Below are positions 24,887 to 35,683 of a stretch of 64,000 bases of DNA, piece after piece. Origin of the DNA: Nocardia sp. alder85J (GTDB lineage: Bacteria; Actinomycetota; Actinomycetes; Mycobacteriales; Mycobacteriaceae). Position numbers and translations under genes: made by a program. The notes under the pieces were generated by a model, which was given only the letters and a program-made list of their open reading frames with translations, did not search any database and was not told where the DNA came from. How positions within the stretch are numbered: position 1 is the first letter of the stretch; every line of letters starts with the position of its first letter. The DNA is taken from positions 124,001 through 188,000 of the forward strand of contig NZ_JAIUCZ020000011.1 in the NCBI RefSeq assembly GCF_020176955.2, in the 5' to 3' direction.

Positions 24887-25712
24887 TCGCATTGTTCTCG
24901 CAACGGGCGGCCAAGGCGGCGAGATTGTTCGCCGTCTCGGTGCCCTGCAACGGTGACCAGGTGACGATCGTCAGGCGCGGGTCGGCCGGCAGCGGGAATG
25001 CCGTGTAGAACATGTCCAGAACACCCACGTCGGCATGGTTGATCACCCGGCGGCCGTGCGACCGCGGCCGGACCTCGTGCAGTCGCCAGAATTTCCGGAA
25101 ATGGGCGTCCTCCTCGATCATGCACTCGACGAGCCGATGCAGCCGCCGGTCGCCCGGGTGCCGGACCGCGTCGTAGCGCAGCCAGGCGACCTGGTCGTGG
25201 GCCACCTGCTCCCAATTGCCGTACAGCTTGCGGCCCAGAGGATTACGGAACAGTCGCTCGGTCACGTTGACCGGGGCGAATTCCGGATCGATGTGGAACA
25301 CCGTGCCGCCCACCGCATTCCACGCGATGACATCGGTGGCCGGGGTGATCACGAATGCGGGAATGACCCGCCCGAGCGAACTCAGCAACTGCCCGACCTC
25401 GCTGGGCAGCGTCAGCGGGGGCTCGTCGAGTTCCGGGTCCGGCCGCAGCAGCCGGGCCAGATAGTCGCGTTCGGTGTGGTCGAGATCGAGCGCCTCGGCG
25501 ATCGCGGCGACCACCGCGGCCGACGGATGGACGGCCCGTCCCTGCTCCAGTTTCGTGTAGTACTCCACGCTCAGTCCGGCGAGTTCGGCGAATTCCTGGC
25601 GACGCAGGCCGCTCACCCGCCGCCCGCGCGGTGGAAATCCGTATTTCTCGGGCACCAATCTGCCGCGGCGAGCGCGGAGGAATTCGGAGAATGCATTGTC
25701 GAGAATCGACAC
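24762..25712 (-). CDS. XRE-family regulator with MmyB-like ligand-binding domain
   Basis: The 316-residue protein has an N-terminal helix-turn-helix (RRQEFAELAGLSVEYYTKLEQGR) followed by the MmyB-like ligand-binding domain: IAEALDLDHTERDYLARLLRP, PAFVITPATDVIAWNAVG, LVECMIEEDAHFRKFWRLHEVRPRSHGRRVINH. Members control biosynthetic or oxidoreductase genes, some in response to fatty acids. It is convergent with, and overlaps by 125 bp, the last gene of the exporter arm, and may regulate the cluster. No ribosome site was examined in detail; ATG 25712 begins a family-like N-terminus. Confidence 0.88.
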   Translation of the reverse strand: MSILDNAFSEFLRARRGRLVPEKYGFPPRGRRVSGLRRQEFAELAGLSVEYYTKLEQGRAVHPSAAVVAAIAEALDLDHTERDYLARLLRPDPELDEPPLTLPSEVGQLLSSLGRVIPAFVITPATDVIAWNAVGGTVFHIDPEFAPVNVTERLFRNPLGRKLYGNWEQVAHDQVAWLRYDAVRHPGDRRLHRLVECMIEEDAHFRKFWRLHEVRPRSHGRRVINHADVGVLDMFYTAFPLPADPRLTIVTWSPLQGTETANNLAALAARCENNAITVMLPDSGEVAEGVPTDPIRAISPSLDPALPNSIPDRLRR

Positions 25713-25895
25713 GGCGCTGTCCCCCTCGGAGGCAATTTTTCGATCGAATATCTTCAGTCGTGCGCGGCAGCACTGCCGTATCGGTTGCCTTTCGACAGGC
25801 TATTGGATCGTCGGGTAAAGAAGATGCCAAGCTTGTTCCAAAGATTCGGCCGAGCCCTGCTCCGGAGCCCGCTTGTTGTCGATATCACAGTGCCC

Positions 25896-25910
25896 CCGCC
25901 ACCGTGGCGG
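25896..25910. promoter_or_regulatory. 15-bp palindrome upstream of lepA
   Basis: CCGCCAC and GTGGCGG flank a single C. It lies 85 bases before the lepA start in the 282-base gap between the divergent XRE regulator and lepA. Its role is unknown; it could be an operator or a weak hairpin. Otherwise the gap shows only an AT-richer stretch near 25735-25760 next to the regulator start. Confidence 0.3.
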
Positions 25911-25994
25911 AAACTGCCGGACGCCGCGCCCATGCGCCCTGCGGGCGGGCGGGCTGCGACAGCGTGGGAACATGGAGACCGCCGAAAACGCCTC

Positions 25995-27851
<1,857 letters not shown>

Positions 27852-27884
27852 CCGATAGAGTTTCGATACCGGCGAGTAGTAGCC

Positions 27885-27916
27885 GTGACAGCCTGTCACC
27901 TCGATAATGTGACAGG
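27885..27916. promoter_or_regulatory. Triple GTGACAG element between lepA and the IniB-like gene
   Basis: GTGACAG (27885-27891), C, CTGTCAC (27893-27899) is a 15-bp perfect palindrome. A third copy, GTGACAGG at 27909-27916, can also pair with CCTGTCAC at 27892-27899 (8 bp, 9-base loop). The middle segment can therefore pair with either flank but not both. It may be an operator, the lepA terminator, or an RNA switch ahead of the IniB-like operon. A TTGACG at 27940-27945 could be a -35 box, but no convincing -10 was found. Confidence 0.5.
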
Positions 27917-28004
27917 TTCGTTATGCTGCACCTAAGGTGTTGACGATCTAGTTGGTAGGACCCGTTCGGTTCAGTGCCGGGCATTGAGAGCGGAGCTTCG
28001 GATT

Positions 28005-31000
28005 ATGCGTGACCTGCCCCTCGATGAGGACGCCGCGGCCGTGGGCGAGGATGCGCCGGACCTTCCGTACCGGATCGCGACCGGCGTGGCCCGGGTCGCC
28101 CGCGCGGGCGCCTATGTCACCGGTGGCGCTCTGGTCGCCTCCAACGGCAGCCCGCCGCCGGCCAACGAGTCCCACGACAGCCGTTTCGCCGGTCTGTCCG
28201 CCAACGATCCGCAGCCGAACGCGCCCAGCCCGGTCGTGACCTATCCCGATCCGTCGCCGGATTCGGTGCCGCCGGTCCTCCAGCGCACGCCGCATCCCGC
28301 CGGCGACCATCCGACCGCGGTGCTGCCCCGCGTGGGCGGGACCGCGCCCGGCGGTTTCGGCACGCCGGGCGCCGCGACCCCCGGACTCGGCGCGCCCGGC
28401 GGCGACGGTGATACCCACCTACCCGGCCTGGACGGCGGGATGGACGGTACGTCCCATTCCTCCGGCCAGGGCAACGGTTTCGGGCTGCCGAATCTGGACG
28501 GCACCATGGGCGACGGTCATTCCCCGTCGATCCCCGGCTTCTCGCAATTCCGCCCGCCCACCCACGGCGCCTCCGCGCGCTGGACGCCCGACGACGCGGA
28601 CTCCGACGACGACGGGAGCGACAGCGACGATTCGGGCCACCCGTCCCACGGCTGGTCCGCCGCCTCGCCGTTCGGGCTGCCCGGCAACGGCATGCACCTG
28701 CCCGGCACTCCCGGTTACGGCCTCGCGGTCGCCGGACAGTGGCCGACCGAGCAGAATCGGGTCGTCACCGCCGATACCGGCAGCGAACCGGACGCGGGTG
28801 GTTCGGATTTCGGATTCGCCGACCAGTCCGGTCACGATTGGCCCAGCGACACCACACCTTTCGCCGACTCGTCCGGCGGCGGTTTCGGGTTGCCCGGTGG
28901 CGCAATGCCTCTCGGTGATTCGTCCGGCGGTTTCGGGTTGCCCGGCAGTGCCGCACCTTTCGGTGACACCTCGGGTGTCTTCGGATTGCCCGGTGGCGCA
29001 GACCCTCTCGGTGACACCTCGGGCGGCTTCGGCCTGCCCGGTAGCGCGACCTATGTCACCGATGCCGCGGGCAGTGGTTTCGGCCTGCCCGGCAGTTCGG
29101 TGTTCGGCGATCTCGGCGCGGGTGGTTTCGGATTGCCCGGCGGCTCCGGATATCCCACCGGTGGTTTCGGATTGCCCGGTGGCCCGGCGCATCTCACCGA
29201 CGCGTCGGCGAGCGGTTTCGGATTGCCGGGTACTCCCGCCCATGCGGCGGACGTGTCCGGCAGCGGCTTCGGCCTGCCCGGCGCGGGCAGCGCCTTCGAC
29301 GGCATCGGCGGCGGCACCGGCCTGTTCGTGAGCAGCGAGATGGAGGTCGACGTCCACGTCGGCCTCGACGGCGTCTGGGTGACCACCGAGACGCAGTTCA
29401 GCGTCACCGTCGGCGCGGTGGGACAGCAACTGGACCACTACTCCAACTGGCTGGGCAACGGGGTGGGCCACATGCCCGACGATAGCGGTCAGGACAACGG
29501 CGTGGGGCTGATCTCGCGTCTCGGTCACGACAACGCCGAACACGTCGCCGACGTCACCCTCGCCGGAAACCCTTTCACCGCAGACACTTCCGGCACACCC
29601 GCACCCACCGACACGCGGACGGCCGACACCACGGCGGGCCGATTCGACCGTTCGGCGGGCGACGGTTCGGCGGGCGGCTCGTACGGGCACGGCGGCGGCA
29701 CACCGGTTCCGGCCGGTTTCCACGGCCACGGTCTCTCGGGCGCGGCGCCCGCAGGCGGTCCCTCGGGTGCCGGCCCGGCGGGTGGTCCCCCGGGTGCCGG
29801 CCCCGCGGCCGGGTCGCTGGGTGCGGCCGGTGGGCCGGGTGCGTTCGGTGGTGGCCCCAGCGGATTCGGGGGGAACGGCTCGTTCGTGCCCGGCGCGGGC
29901 TTCGGGTCCGCCGGGATGACCTCGAATCCGATTGTGGCGCAGCAGAGTCCGTTCGCGGTGTCCGTGCCCGCCGCCCCGCCCGCACCGGCACCGCCGCTGG
30001 TCGTGCAGCCGGTCGCGGCCACGCCGTTGCAGACCACGATTCAGCCCGAGGCCGCATCGCATCCGATCGCGAACGTCTGGTCCGCACCGGCCGGTCCGTC
30101 GCCGCTCACCGTCGCGGTGGGTACCGCGCCCGGTCTGTTCGGCGGCCCCAAACCTGTCGCCGACGACGACCGGAACCCGTTCGGCGGCCATTCCGGCAGG
30201 CCGGCCGACACGGCGACGACCGACCGCACCACGATCCCGCATGTCAGCGTCGCACCGGGCACGGTCACCGAGAAGCCCACCGCGCCGACGGATCCGACCC
30301 GGCCGGAGCCGGGTCCCACCACGTCCGGCAAGCCCGGATCCGACCCGTCGACGCCCTCGCACACCCCGGGCCGCGACGGCTCACCCACCACCGGCCGCGA
30401 CGGCGGGCCGACCACCACCCACGACGGTGTTCCCACCACCGCCACCCCGCCGGACGGCCGTGGCGGTCAGCCGACCGGCGGCCACGACACGACTTCGGAC
30501 GGTCGTGACGGTTCGCCGACCGGCAGCCGCGACCCCGGCTCCGACGGTCGCGACACCGGTACCGGCCGCGACACCGGCACGGGCCGCGACGGTGGCGCGA
30601 CGAACGACCACGACACCGGGCCGACCACCGGCCGTGACCCTTCCGGCGCGAGCCACGATCGCGGCACGACCGGCGGGCACGACAGCGGCGACACCGTGAC
30701 CGTGGTACCGCCGCGAGACGGCGGCTCCGACTCGCACACTCCCGGCGGCTCGGCCCCGACCGGTGCGGCGCCGACCCACCAACCCGGTGACGGCGGCTCT
30801 CCGATCGGCCACGGACCCTCCGCACCGTCGGTGAACGCCCCGGGACCGGTGGCCACGGGCCAGCCCGATCCCGGTGGCGCGCATTCGGCACCCGCCACGC
30901 CGGTGCAACCACCGGTCACCGTCGATCCCGGCCATGTCGTCCCGCCGCTGAAGCCGATCGCCTACACCACGGACTCGGCCGATATCGGCTGGCATCCGGA

Positions 31001-31112
31001 TCATTCCGGGCTGGTCGCGGGGCTCGGACTGTCGTCGAGCCTGCTGCCCGACGCCTTCGATGCCGACTTCCACCCGGTGATGCACCCCGTCGACAACCCA
31101 TTGCACCTGTGA
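28005..31112 (+). CDS. IniB-like glycine-rich repeat protein
   Basis: This 1035-residue protein is low in complexity. Residues 1-50 are an acidic then hydrophobic head (RIATGVARVARAGAYVTGGALVA). About residues 290-430 hold ten FGLPG repeats with 12-20-residue spacing. A short folded-looking segment, SSEMEVDVHVGLDGVWVTTETQF, is followed by Gly/Ala/Pro-rich and Asp/Arg/Thr-rich (GRDTGTGRD) stretches and a C-terminal SGLVAGLGLSSSLLPDAFDADFHPV. M. tuberculosis iniB is a similar glycine-rich gene upstream of the dynamin iniA; here a dynamin gene starts in its stop codon (GTGA). Homology to IniB rests on context and composition only. GGAG 9 bases upstream supports ATG 28005. Confidence 0.65.
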   Translation: MRDLPLDEDAAAVGEDAPDLPYRIATGVARVARAGAYVTGGALVASNGSPPPANESHDSRFAGLSANDPQPNAPSPVVTYPDPSPDSVPPVLQRTPHPAGDHPTAVLPRVGGTAPGGFGTPGAATPGLGAPGGDGDTHLPGLDGGMDGTSHSSGQGNGFGLPNLDGTMGDGHSPSIPGFSQFRPPTHGASARWTPDDADSDDDGSDSDDSGHPSHGWSAASPFGLPGNGMHLPGTPGYGLAVAGQWPTEQNRVVTADTGSEPDAGGSDFGFADQSGHDWPSDTTPFADSSGGGFGLPGGAMPLGDSSGGFGLPGSAAPFGDTSGVFGLPGGADPLGDTSGGFGLPGSATYVTDAAGSGFGLPGSSVFGDLGAGGFGLPGGSGYPTGGFGLPGGPAHLTDASASGFGLPGTPAHAADVSGSGFGLPGAGSAFDGIGGGTGLFVSSEMEVDVHVGLDGVWVTTETQFSVTVGAVGQQLDHYSNWLGNGVGHMPDDSGQDNGVGLISRLGHDNAEHVADVTLAGNPFTADTSGTPAPTDTRTADTTAGRFDRSAGDGSAGGSYGHGGGTPVPAGFHGHGLSGAAPAGGPSGAGPAGGPPGAGPAAGSLGAAGGPGAFGGGPSGFGGNGSFVPGAGFGSAGMTSNPIVAQQSPFAVSVPAAPPAPAPPLVVQPVAATPLQTTIQPEAASHPIANVWSAPAGPSPLTVAVGTAPGLFGGPKPVADDDRNPFGGHSGRPADTATTDRTTIPHVSVAPGTVTEKPTAPTDPTRPEPGPTTSGKPGSDPSTPSHTPGRDGSPTTGRDGGPTTTHDGVPTTATPPDGRGGQPTGGHDTTSDGRDGSPTGSRDPGSDGRDTGTGRDTGTGRDGGATNDHDTGPTTGRDPSGASHDRGTTGGHDSGDTVTVVPPRDGGSDSHTPGGSAPTGAAPTHQPGDGGSPIGHGPSAPSVNAPGPVATGQPDPGGAHSAPATPVQPPVTVDPGHVVPPLKPIAYTTDSADIGWHPDHSGLVAGLGLSSSLLPDAFDADFHPVMHPVDNPLHL
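28881..29284 (+). repeat. FGLPG-repeat region
   Basis: About nine GGTTTCGG(G/A)TTGCCCGG-type units occur at 39-60 bp intervals, each encoding GFGLPG followed by a variable 8-14 residue linker such as GAMPLGDSSG. They lie within the IniB-like gene; the regular amino-acid motif with variable codons suggests selection on the protein rather than recent slippage. Confidence 0.8.
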
Positions 31113-32899
31113 GCAGACCGGCAGCCGTCGAATCCGCCGCGGCGAAGCACCCCGACGCGATGGCTCCGCTGGTCGGGTTGCTCGACGAATTGCTGGAATC
31201 GACCGCGGCCGCGGCCCGGTCCGATCTGTCGGCGCGGCTGGCGTTGTCGCGGGCCCGGGTGGCCGATCCGCGGGTGCGGCTGGTGGTCGTCGGCGAGCCG
31301 GGCAACGGGATGAGCACGCTGGTCAACGGGCTGGTCGGGGCGCCGGTCAGCGCCACCGGCAAGCGGATCGGCATCCCGGTGATCGCCGAATACGGTCCGC
31401 GGCCCACAGCCACGCTGGTCCGCTCGTTCGGCGGGCGGACCGAACGGCAGCGTGTCGATCCGCTCGATCCGGGCCCGGCGCTGGCGGCCGAAGGAGTGAT
31501 CCGCGCCGAGTTCACCGAGCCGAGCCCGCTGCTGGCCGAGGGATTCGTGGTGATGGACGCGCCGGGCGCGCCCGCCGACACCCCGGTGGCCTGGTCTCTG
31601 ATCGCCGCCGGCGATGCCGTGCTGTACGTCGCGGACGCCGGTGCGGCCTTCACGCCCGAGCAGATCACCACGTTGCAGCGCATCCAGCAGGTGTGCCCGA
31701 CCGTGGTGTGCGTGCTGAACAAGATCGACCGATACCCGCAGTGGGCGCAGGTGCAGCAGCACAATCGGGAGCTGCTCGACGAGGCCGGGCTCGGTTTCGC
31801 GGTGGCCCCGATCTCCGCCCTGCGCCACCTCCAGACCGTGAGCGATCCCCGCCGGGATCTGGAATCCGGTGTGCCGCAACTGATCGAACACCTGCGCAGC
31901 TATGTGCTGGGCCGGGCGGACACCGTCGCCCGGGACGCCGCGGTGCGCGACATCCGCACCATCACCGACCAATTGGCGCTGGCGCTGCGCTCCGAGGCGG
32001 AGACGTTGCGCGATCCGCGCCGCTTCCGCGAGATCGCGGATCGGTTGCGGCTGTTGCGGACCGAGGCCGACGAGTTGCGGCAGCGCACGGCGGGCTGGCA
32101 GGTCGCCCTCGCCGAGGGCTGCGCCGAACTCGTCGGTGACACCGAGCACGATCTGCGGCACCGGCTGCGCACCCTGGTCCGGGAGGCCGAAACCGAGATC
32201 GCCCAGCGTGATCCGGCCCGCCGCTGGTCCGCCTTCGGCGCCGACCTGGACGGCCGGATCTGCGCGGCGGTGGAGGAGAACTTCGTCGTCGCCCACTACC
32301 GGTCGGTGGAGCTGGCCGAGGAGGTGGCGGGCAAGTTCCCGGGCACCGAACACGATGTGCCGCTACCGGATCTGCGGCTGGGCGATCCGGCCGAGGTGCT
32401 GGCGCCGGTCGCCTCGCTGGAACCCTTGGACACCGCGAAACACGGTGCGACCCAACAGGTTCTGACCGCGCTGCGCGGATCCTACGGTGGTGTCCTGATG
32501 GTCGGCCTGGCCACCAGCCTGCTCGGCATGTCGCTGGTGAACTGGTATTCCGCCGGCGCGGGCGTGCTGCTCGGCGTGAACGCGCTGTGGGACGACCGCC
32601 GGATCCGCAAGCAGCGCCGGCAGGCCGAGGCGAAGGTGGCGGTCGCCCGATTGATGGACGACGTGATCTTCCAGGTGGGCAAGGAATCCCGCAATCGGCT
32701 GCGCACGGTGCAGCGCACCCTGCGCAGCCATTTCACCGATCTCGCGAATCAGACGCTGCGCTCGGTCGACGAGTCGATGCGCGCGGCCGAGGACGCCGCC
32801 GCGGTGCACACCCCCGACGGCCGCAACCGCCGCCTCACCGACATCGAGTCGACGCTGGTCCGCCTCCGCGAGATCCGGGAGACGGCCGACGCCCTCTGA
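31109..32899 (+). CDS. IniA-like dynamin-family GTPase with degenerate P-loop
   Basis: The 596-residue protein aligns along its length with M. tuberculosis IniA as remembered: DPRVRLVVVGEPGN start of the G domain, SPLLAEGFVVMDAPG (G3), VVCVLNKIDRYPQW (G4), a long helical middle, and the membrane-paddle region RGSYGGVLMVGLATSLLGMSL. The P-loop reads GEPGNGMST, with Met where GxxxxGK[S/T] needs Lys, so nucleotide binding or hydrolysis should be impaired. IniA-type proteins remodel the inner membrane and are linked to cell-wall stress. The GTG start overlaps the IniB-like stop by four bases. No IniC-like second dynamin follows. Confidence 0.85.
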   Translation: MSRPAAVESAAAKHPDAMAPLVGLLDELLESTAAAARSDLSARLALSRARVADPRVRLVVVGEPGNGMSTLVNGLVGAPVSATGKRIGIPVIAEYGPRPTATLVRSFGGRTERQRVDPLDPGPALAAEGVIRAEFTEPSPLLAEGFVVMDAPGAPADTPVAWSLIAAGDAVLYVADAGAAFTPEQITTLQRIQQVCPTVVCVLNKIDRYPQWAQVQQHNRELLDEAGLGFAVAPISALRHLQTVSDPRRDLESGVPQLIEHLRSYVLGRADTVARDAAVRDIRTITDQLALALRSEAETLRDPRRFREIADRLRLLRTEADELRQRTAGWQVALAEGCAELVGDTEHDLRHRLRTLVREAETEIAQRDPARRWSAFGADLDGRICAAVEENFVVAHYRSVELAEEVAGKFPGTEHDVPLPDLRLGDPAEVLAPVASLEPLDTAKHGATQQVLTALRGSYGGVLMVGLATSLLGMSLVNWYSAGAGVLLGVNALWDDRRIRKQRRQAEAKVAVARLMDDVIFQVGKESRNRLRTVQRTLRSHFTDLANQTLRSVDESMRAAEDAAAVHTPDGRNRRLTDIESTLVRLREIRETADAL

Positions 32900-32976
32900 G
32901 CCGGTCCGGCTCTCCGAGTCGACGGCCGCTTCGGGACGGGGCGACCCGGCGCTCCAGCCCGCTGCGCGGTCCGCGC

Positions 32977-35007
32977 TCAGTTCGCCCGGTGCGCGGCGCG
33001 GAACGCGCCCACCTCGGTGTGCTGCTCGGCGCGGATCACGTGGGTGAGCGCGTTGATCAGCGCCAGGTGGGTGAACGCCTGCGGGAAGTTGCCCAGGTGC
33101 CGGCCGGTGCGCGGATCCAGTTCCTCGGCATACAGTTCCAGCGGGCTGGCGTAACCGAGCAGCCGCTCGCACAACCGCCGGGCCCGGTCCACCTCGTCGA
33201 TCTCCACCAGCGCCGACACCAGCCAGAACGAGCAGATGGTGAAGGTGCCCTCGGCGCCGAGCATGCCGTCGTCGGTGGTGTCGGTGCGATAGCGCAGCAC
33301 CAGGCCCTGTTCGGTGAGGTCGTCCGCGATGGCCAGCACCGTCGCCCGCACCCGCGGATCGTCCGGCGGCAGGAATCGCACCAGCGGGACCAGCAGCAGC
33401 GAGGCGTCCAGGGTATCGGCGCCGTAGGTCTGGGTGAAGACGCCGTCGGCGTTCACCCCGTGCTCGAGAATGTCGGCGTGGATCTCGTCGGCGATGTCCG
33501 ACCACTTCTTCGCGTAGTCCAGTTCGCCGTGCATCTCGGCCAATTGGGCGCCACGGTCCAGCGCCACCCAGCAGAACACCTTGGAAGAGGTGAAATGCTG
33601 TGGCTCGCCGCGCACTTCCCACATGCTGCGATCGGGTTCGCGCCAGTGCGCGATCGCGGCCTCCACCTGCCGGAGCAGCATGGGCCACAACGTCTCCGGC
33701 ACCTGCTGGCGCGACTTCACGTGCAGGTACACCGCATCCAGCAGCACGCCCCAGATGTCGTGCTGTTCCTGATTGTAGGCGCCGTTGCCGATCCGGACCG
33801 GGCTGGCGCCGTCGTATCCGTGCAGGTGATCCAGTTCGGATTCGGTGATCTCGCGCTCGCCGCCGACCCCGTAGAGCACCTGCAACGGAATGTCGGCGCC
33901 GTTCTCGGAGGTGCAGGCGTCGGAGAGGAAGGCGAAGAAGTCGTCGGCCTCCCGATTCATGCCGAGGGTGTACAGGCCCCACAGCGCGAACGAGGAGTCC
34001 CGTACCCAACTGTAACGGTAGTCCCAGTTGCGTTCGCCGCCAGGGGTTTCCGGTAGCGAGGTGGTGGATGCGGCGAGCAGCGCCCCGGTGGGCGCGTAGG
34101 TCAGGCCCTTCAGGGTGAGCGCGCTGCGCTGGAGATAACCGCGCCACGGATGGTCGGGGAACTTGCCGAGGGTGATCCACTGCCGCCAGTACTCGGTGGT
34201 GGCCCACATCTTCTGGGCCGCATCGGCATACGTGCGCGGCGGCGGCAGCGCCGACCAGGACAGCGCCACGAACACATCGTCACCCTCGCGCATCCGGGTG
34301 CGGGCCCGCGCTTCCCGGCCCTCGATGCCGATGCGCAGGTCGGTGGTGAGCGTCAGCGTCGGGGAGTCCGCGCCGCCGCCGGCGGTGGCCTGCTCGTACA
34401 CCTCGCCGGTGTACTTCCAGGCCACCGCCGAACGGTGGTAGTCGAAGGCGGGTTCGCAGCTGACCTCCAGCTCCACCACGCCGCTGACGCATTTCACGGT
34501 ACGCAGCAGGATGTGCTCGGCATCCCAGTCGATCGGGGTGCGGCGGTAGGTGCGGCTGCGCTTGTCGTTGTTGTGCCACGGGCCGAGCACCAGGGCGTCC
34601 CGCACGATCAGCCAGCCGGTGTCGGTCTGCCAGGTGGTCTCCACGATCAGCCCGCCGGGCAGATAACGCCGGGCGGCGGGCACGTTGACGCCGTACGGGC
34701 CGACCCGGAAGTGCCCGGCGCTGCGATCGAGCATCGAGCCGAAGACGCTGGGCGAATCCGGCCGGGGCAGGCACATCCACTCCACCGCCCCGTTGCGGGC
34801 GATCAGGCAGCTGGTCTCGCAGTCGGAGAGGAAGGCGTAGTCGTCGATCGGCGGATACGAGGATTTGTGGGTGCTACCGAGCGCCTTCGCGATGTATCCG
34901 CCGCCCACCTCGATGTCGAGTTGGTCGCTGAGCGAATCGCGCCGCACCGGGATATCGGTGTCGGCCTCGATAGGGTCGTCGGCCAGAGGCTCGTCGTAGG
35001 ACGCCAT
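32977..35007 (-). CDS. treH: Trehalase, glycoside hydrolase family 15
   Basis: The 676-residue cytosolic protein follows the mycobacterial GH15 trehalase (Rv2402 type). It has an N-terminal beta-sandwich (YPPIDDYAFLSDCETSCLIARNGAVEWMCLPRPDSPSVFG) and an (alpha/alpha)6 barrel with LPETPGGERNWDYRYSWVRDSSFALW and DIPLQVLYGVGGERE. The acidic catalytic region EEGTF-like appears as GMLGAEGTFTICSFWLV. It hydrolyses trehalose to glucose. Its position between lepA and the sulfate importer is the same as in M. tuberculosis, supporting orthology. The N-terminal 40 residues are acidic and unlike the core. Confidence 0.9.
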   Translation of the reverse strand: MASYDEPLADDPIEADTDIPVRRDSLSDQLDIEVGGGYIAKALGSTHKSSYPPIDDYAFLSDCETSCLIARNGAVEWMCLPRPDSPSVFGSMLDRSAGHFRVGPYGVNVPAARRYLPGGLIVETTWQTDTGWLIVRDALVLGPWHNNDKRSRTYRRTPIDWDAEHILLRTVKCVSGVVELEVSCEPAFDYHRSAVAWKYTGEVYEQATAGGGADSPTLTLTTDLRIGIEGREARARTRMREGDDVFVALSWSALPPPRTYADAAQKMWATTEYWRQWITLGKFPDHPWRGYLQRSALTLKGLTYAPTGALLAASTTSLPETPGGERNWDYRYSWVRDSSFALWGLYTLGMNREADDFFAFLSDACTSENGADIPLQVLYGVGGEREITESELDHLHGYDGASPVRIGNGAYNQEQHDIWGVLLDAVYLHVKSRQQVPETLWPMLLRQVEAAIAHWREPDRSMWEVRGEPQHFTSSKVFCWVALDRGAQLAEMHGELDYAKKWSDIADEIHADILEHGVNADGVFTQTYGADTLDASLLLVPLVRFLPPDDPRVRATVLAIADDLTEQGLVLRYRTDTTDDGMLGAEGTFTICSFWLVSALVEIDEVDRARRLCERLLGYASPLELYAEELDPRTGRHLGNFPQAFTHLALINALTHVIRAEQHTEVGAFRAAHRAN

Positions 35008-35132
35008 CAGACCATCATCGGCCCGGTGTCCAGTGGCGTCTACACCGCACCCGATGTCGATGATGTGAACTATCCGGCGGGTTGCCGACCGTCAGCGGGC
35101 GGACAACCGGGCTCAGCCCGTGAAAACCGGGC

Positions 35133-35210
35133 TCAGCGCGTGAAGAACCAAGCGACGAAGACCAGCACCAGCAGTGCGAGCAGCGCCAGTTGCACCCGGG
35201 ACCGCGGCAT
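35133..35210 (-). CDS. 25-residue single-span membrane peptide
   Basis: ATG 35210 overlaps the stop of the upstream membrane-protein gene by one base (TGATG) and encodes a 25-residue peptide. It has a basic head (MPRSR), one hydrophobic helix (LALLALLVLVFVAWFF) and a short TR end. The tight coupling and the clean transmembrane design suggest a real small protein co-made with its neighbour; function unknown. It could instead be a chance reading frame after the neighbour's stop. Confidence 0.5.
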   Translation of the reverse strand: MPRSRVQLALLALLVLVFVAWFFTR

Positions 35211-35563
35211 CAGAACGCCTCCTCGGTGGTGCGGCGGCGGCGCCGGCGTGAACCGCCGGGCTGGCGCGGGCTGCTCGCACCCGGGCCGTCCCCGCCACGG
35301 GCGGGCTGGCGGCGCCGCCGGACGGTGCGCGCGAACGCGGCCCGGCCCGGCCCGGCCGCGCTCGCCGACGGCAGCGGTTGCGCCGATCCGGGCCGGTCCC
35401 GGCCGAGCAGGCGCAGGACGATCCGCAGCGTGCGATCGAGCAGGTAGGCGATCACGAAACTGACCGGGATCATGCCCACGAGGACCACGGCGAACTGCGG
35501 AATGAAGGGCAGGCCGGCCACCCAGAGCTCGAAGCCGTCCCACCACCCTGCGAAGCGATGCAC
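35210..35563 (-). CDS. Small membrane protein with arginine-rich tail
   Basis: The 117-residue protein has two hydrophobic segments in the first 50 residues (LPFIPQFAVVLVGMIPVSFVIAYLLD) and a C-terminal tail rich in Arg, Gly and Ser (GGSRRRRRRTTEEAF). A small conserved membrane protein occurs at the same place in M. tuberculosis, near Rv2401. It is coupled to the 25-residue peptide downstream. Function is not known. Confidence 0.7.
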   Translation of the reverse strand: MHRFAGWWDGFELWVAGLPFIPQFAVVLVGMIPVSFVIAYLLDRTLRIVLRLLGRDRPGSAQPLPSASAAGPGRAAFARTVRRRRQPARGGDGPGASSPRQPGGSRRRRRRTTEEAF

Positions 35564-35683
35564 GCGCCCAGCCTAGTTGCTTCCGCGGCCTGCCGAGCCA
35601 TCGCCCGAATACCCGCGCGACCATCGCCCGGATACCGGGAAAGAGTTCGGCGAAGCTGCCGGGTTGCCGGTACGCTGCACGGC

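Noticed and set aside
25035..25994. Long in-frame extension upstream of lepA
   Set aside because: It is antisense to the XRE regulator and matches nothing; LepA homology begins just after ATG 25995.
28419..30362. Long minus-strand frame opposite the IniB-like gene
   Set aside because: Arg-rich low-complexity shadow with no start context; the + strand frame is coupled to the dynamin gene.
32898..32912. Hairpin GAGCCGG-T-CCGGCTC at the dynamin stop
   Set aside because: The loop is too small for a stable terminator and it overlaps the stop codon.
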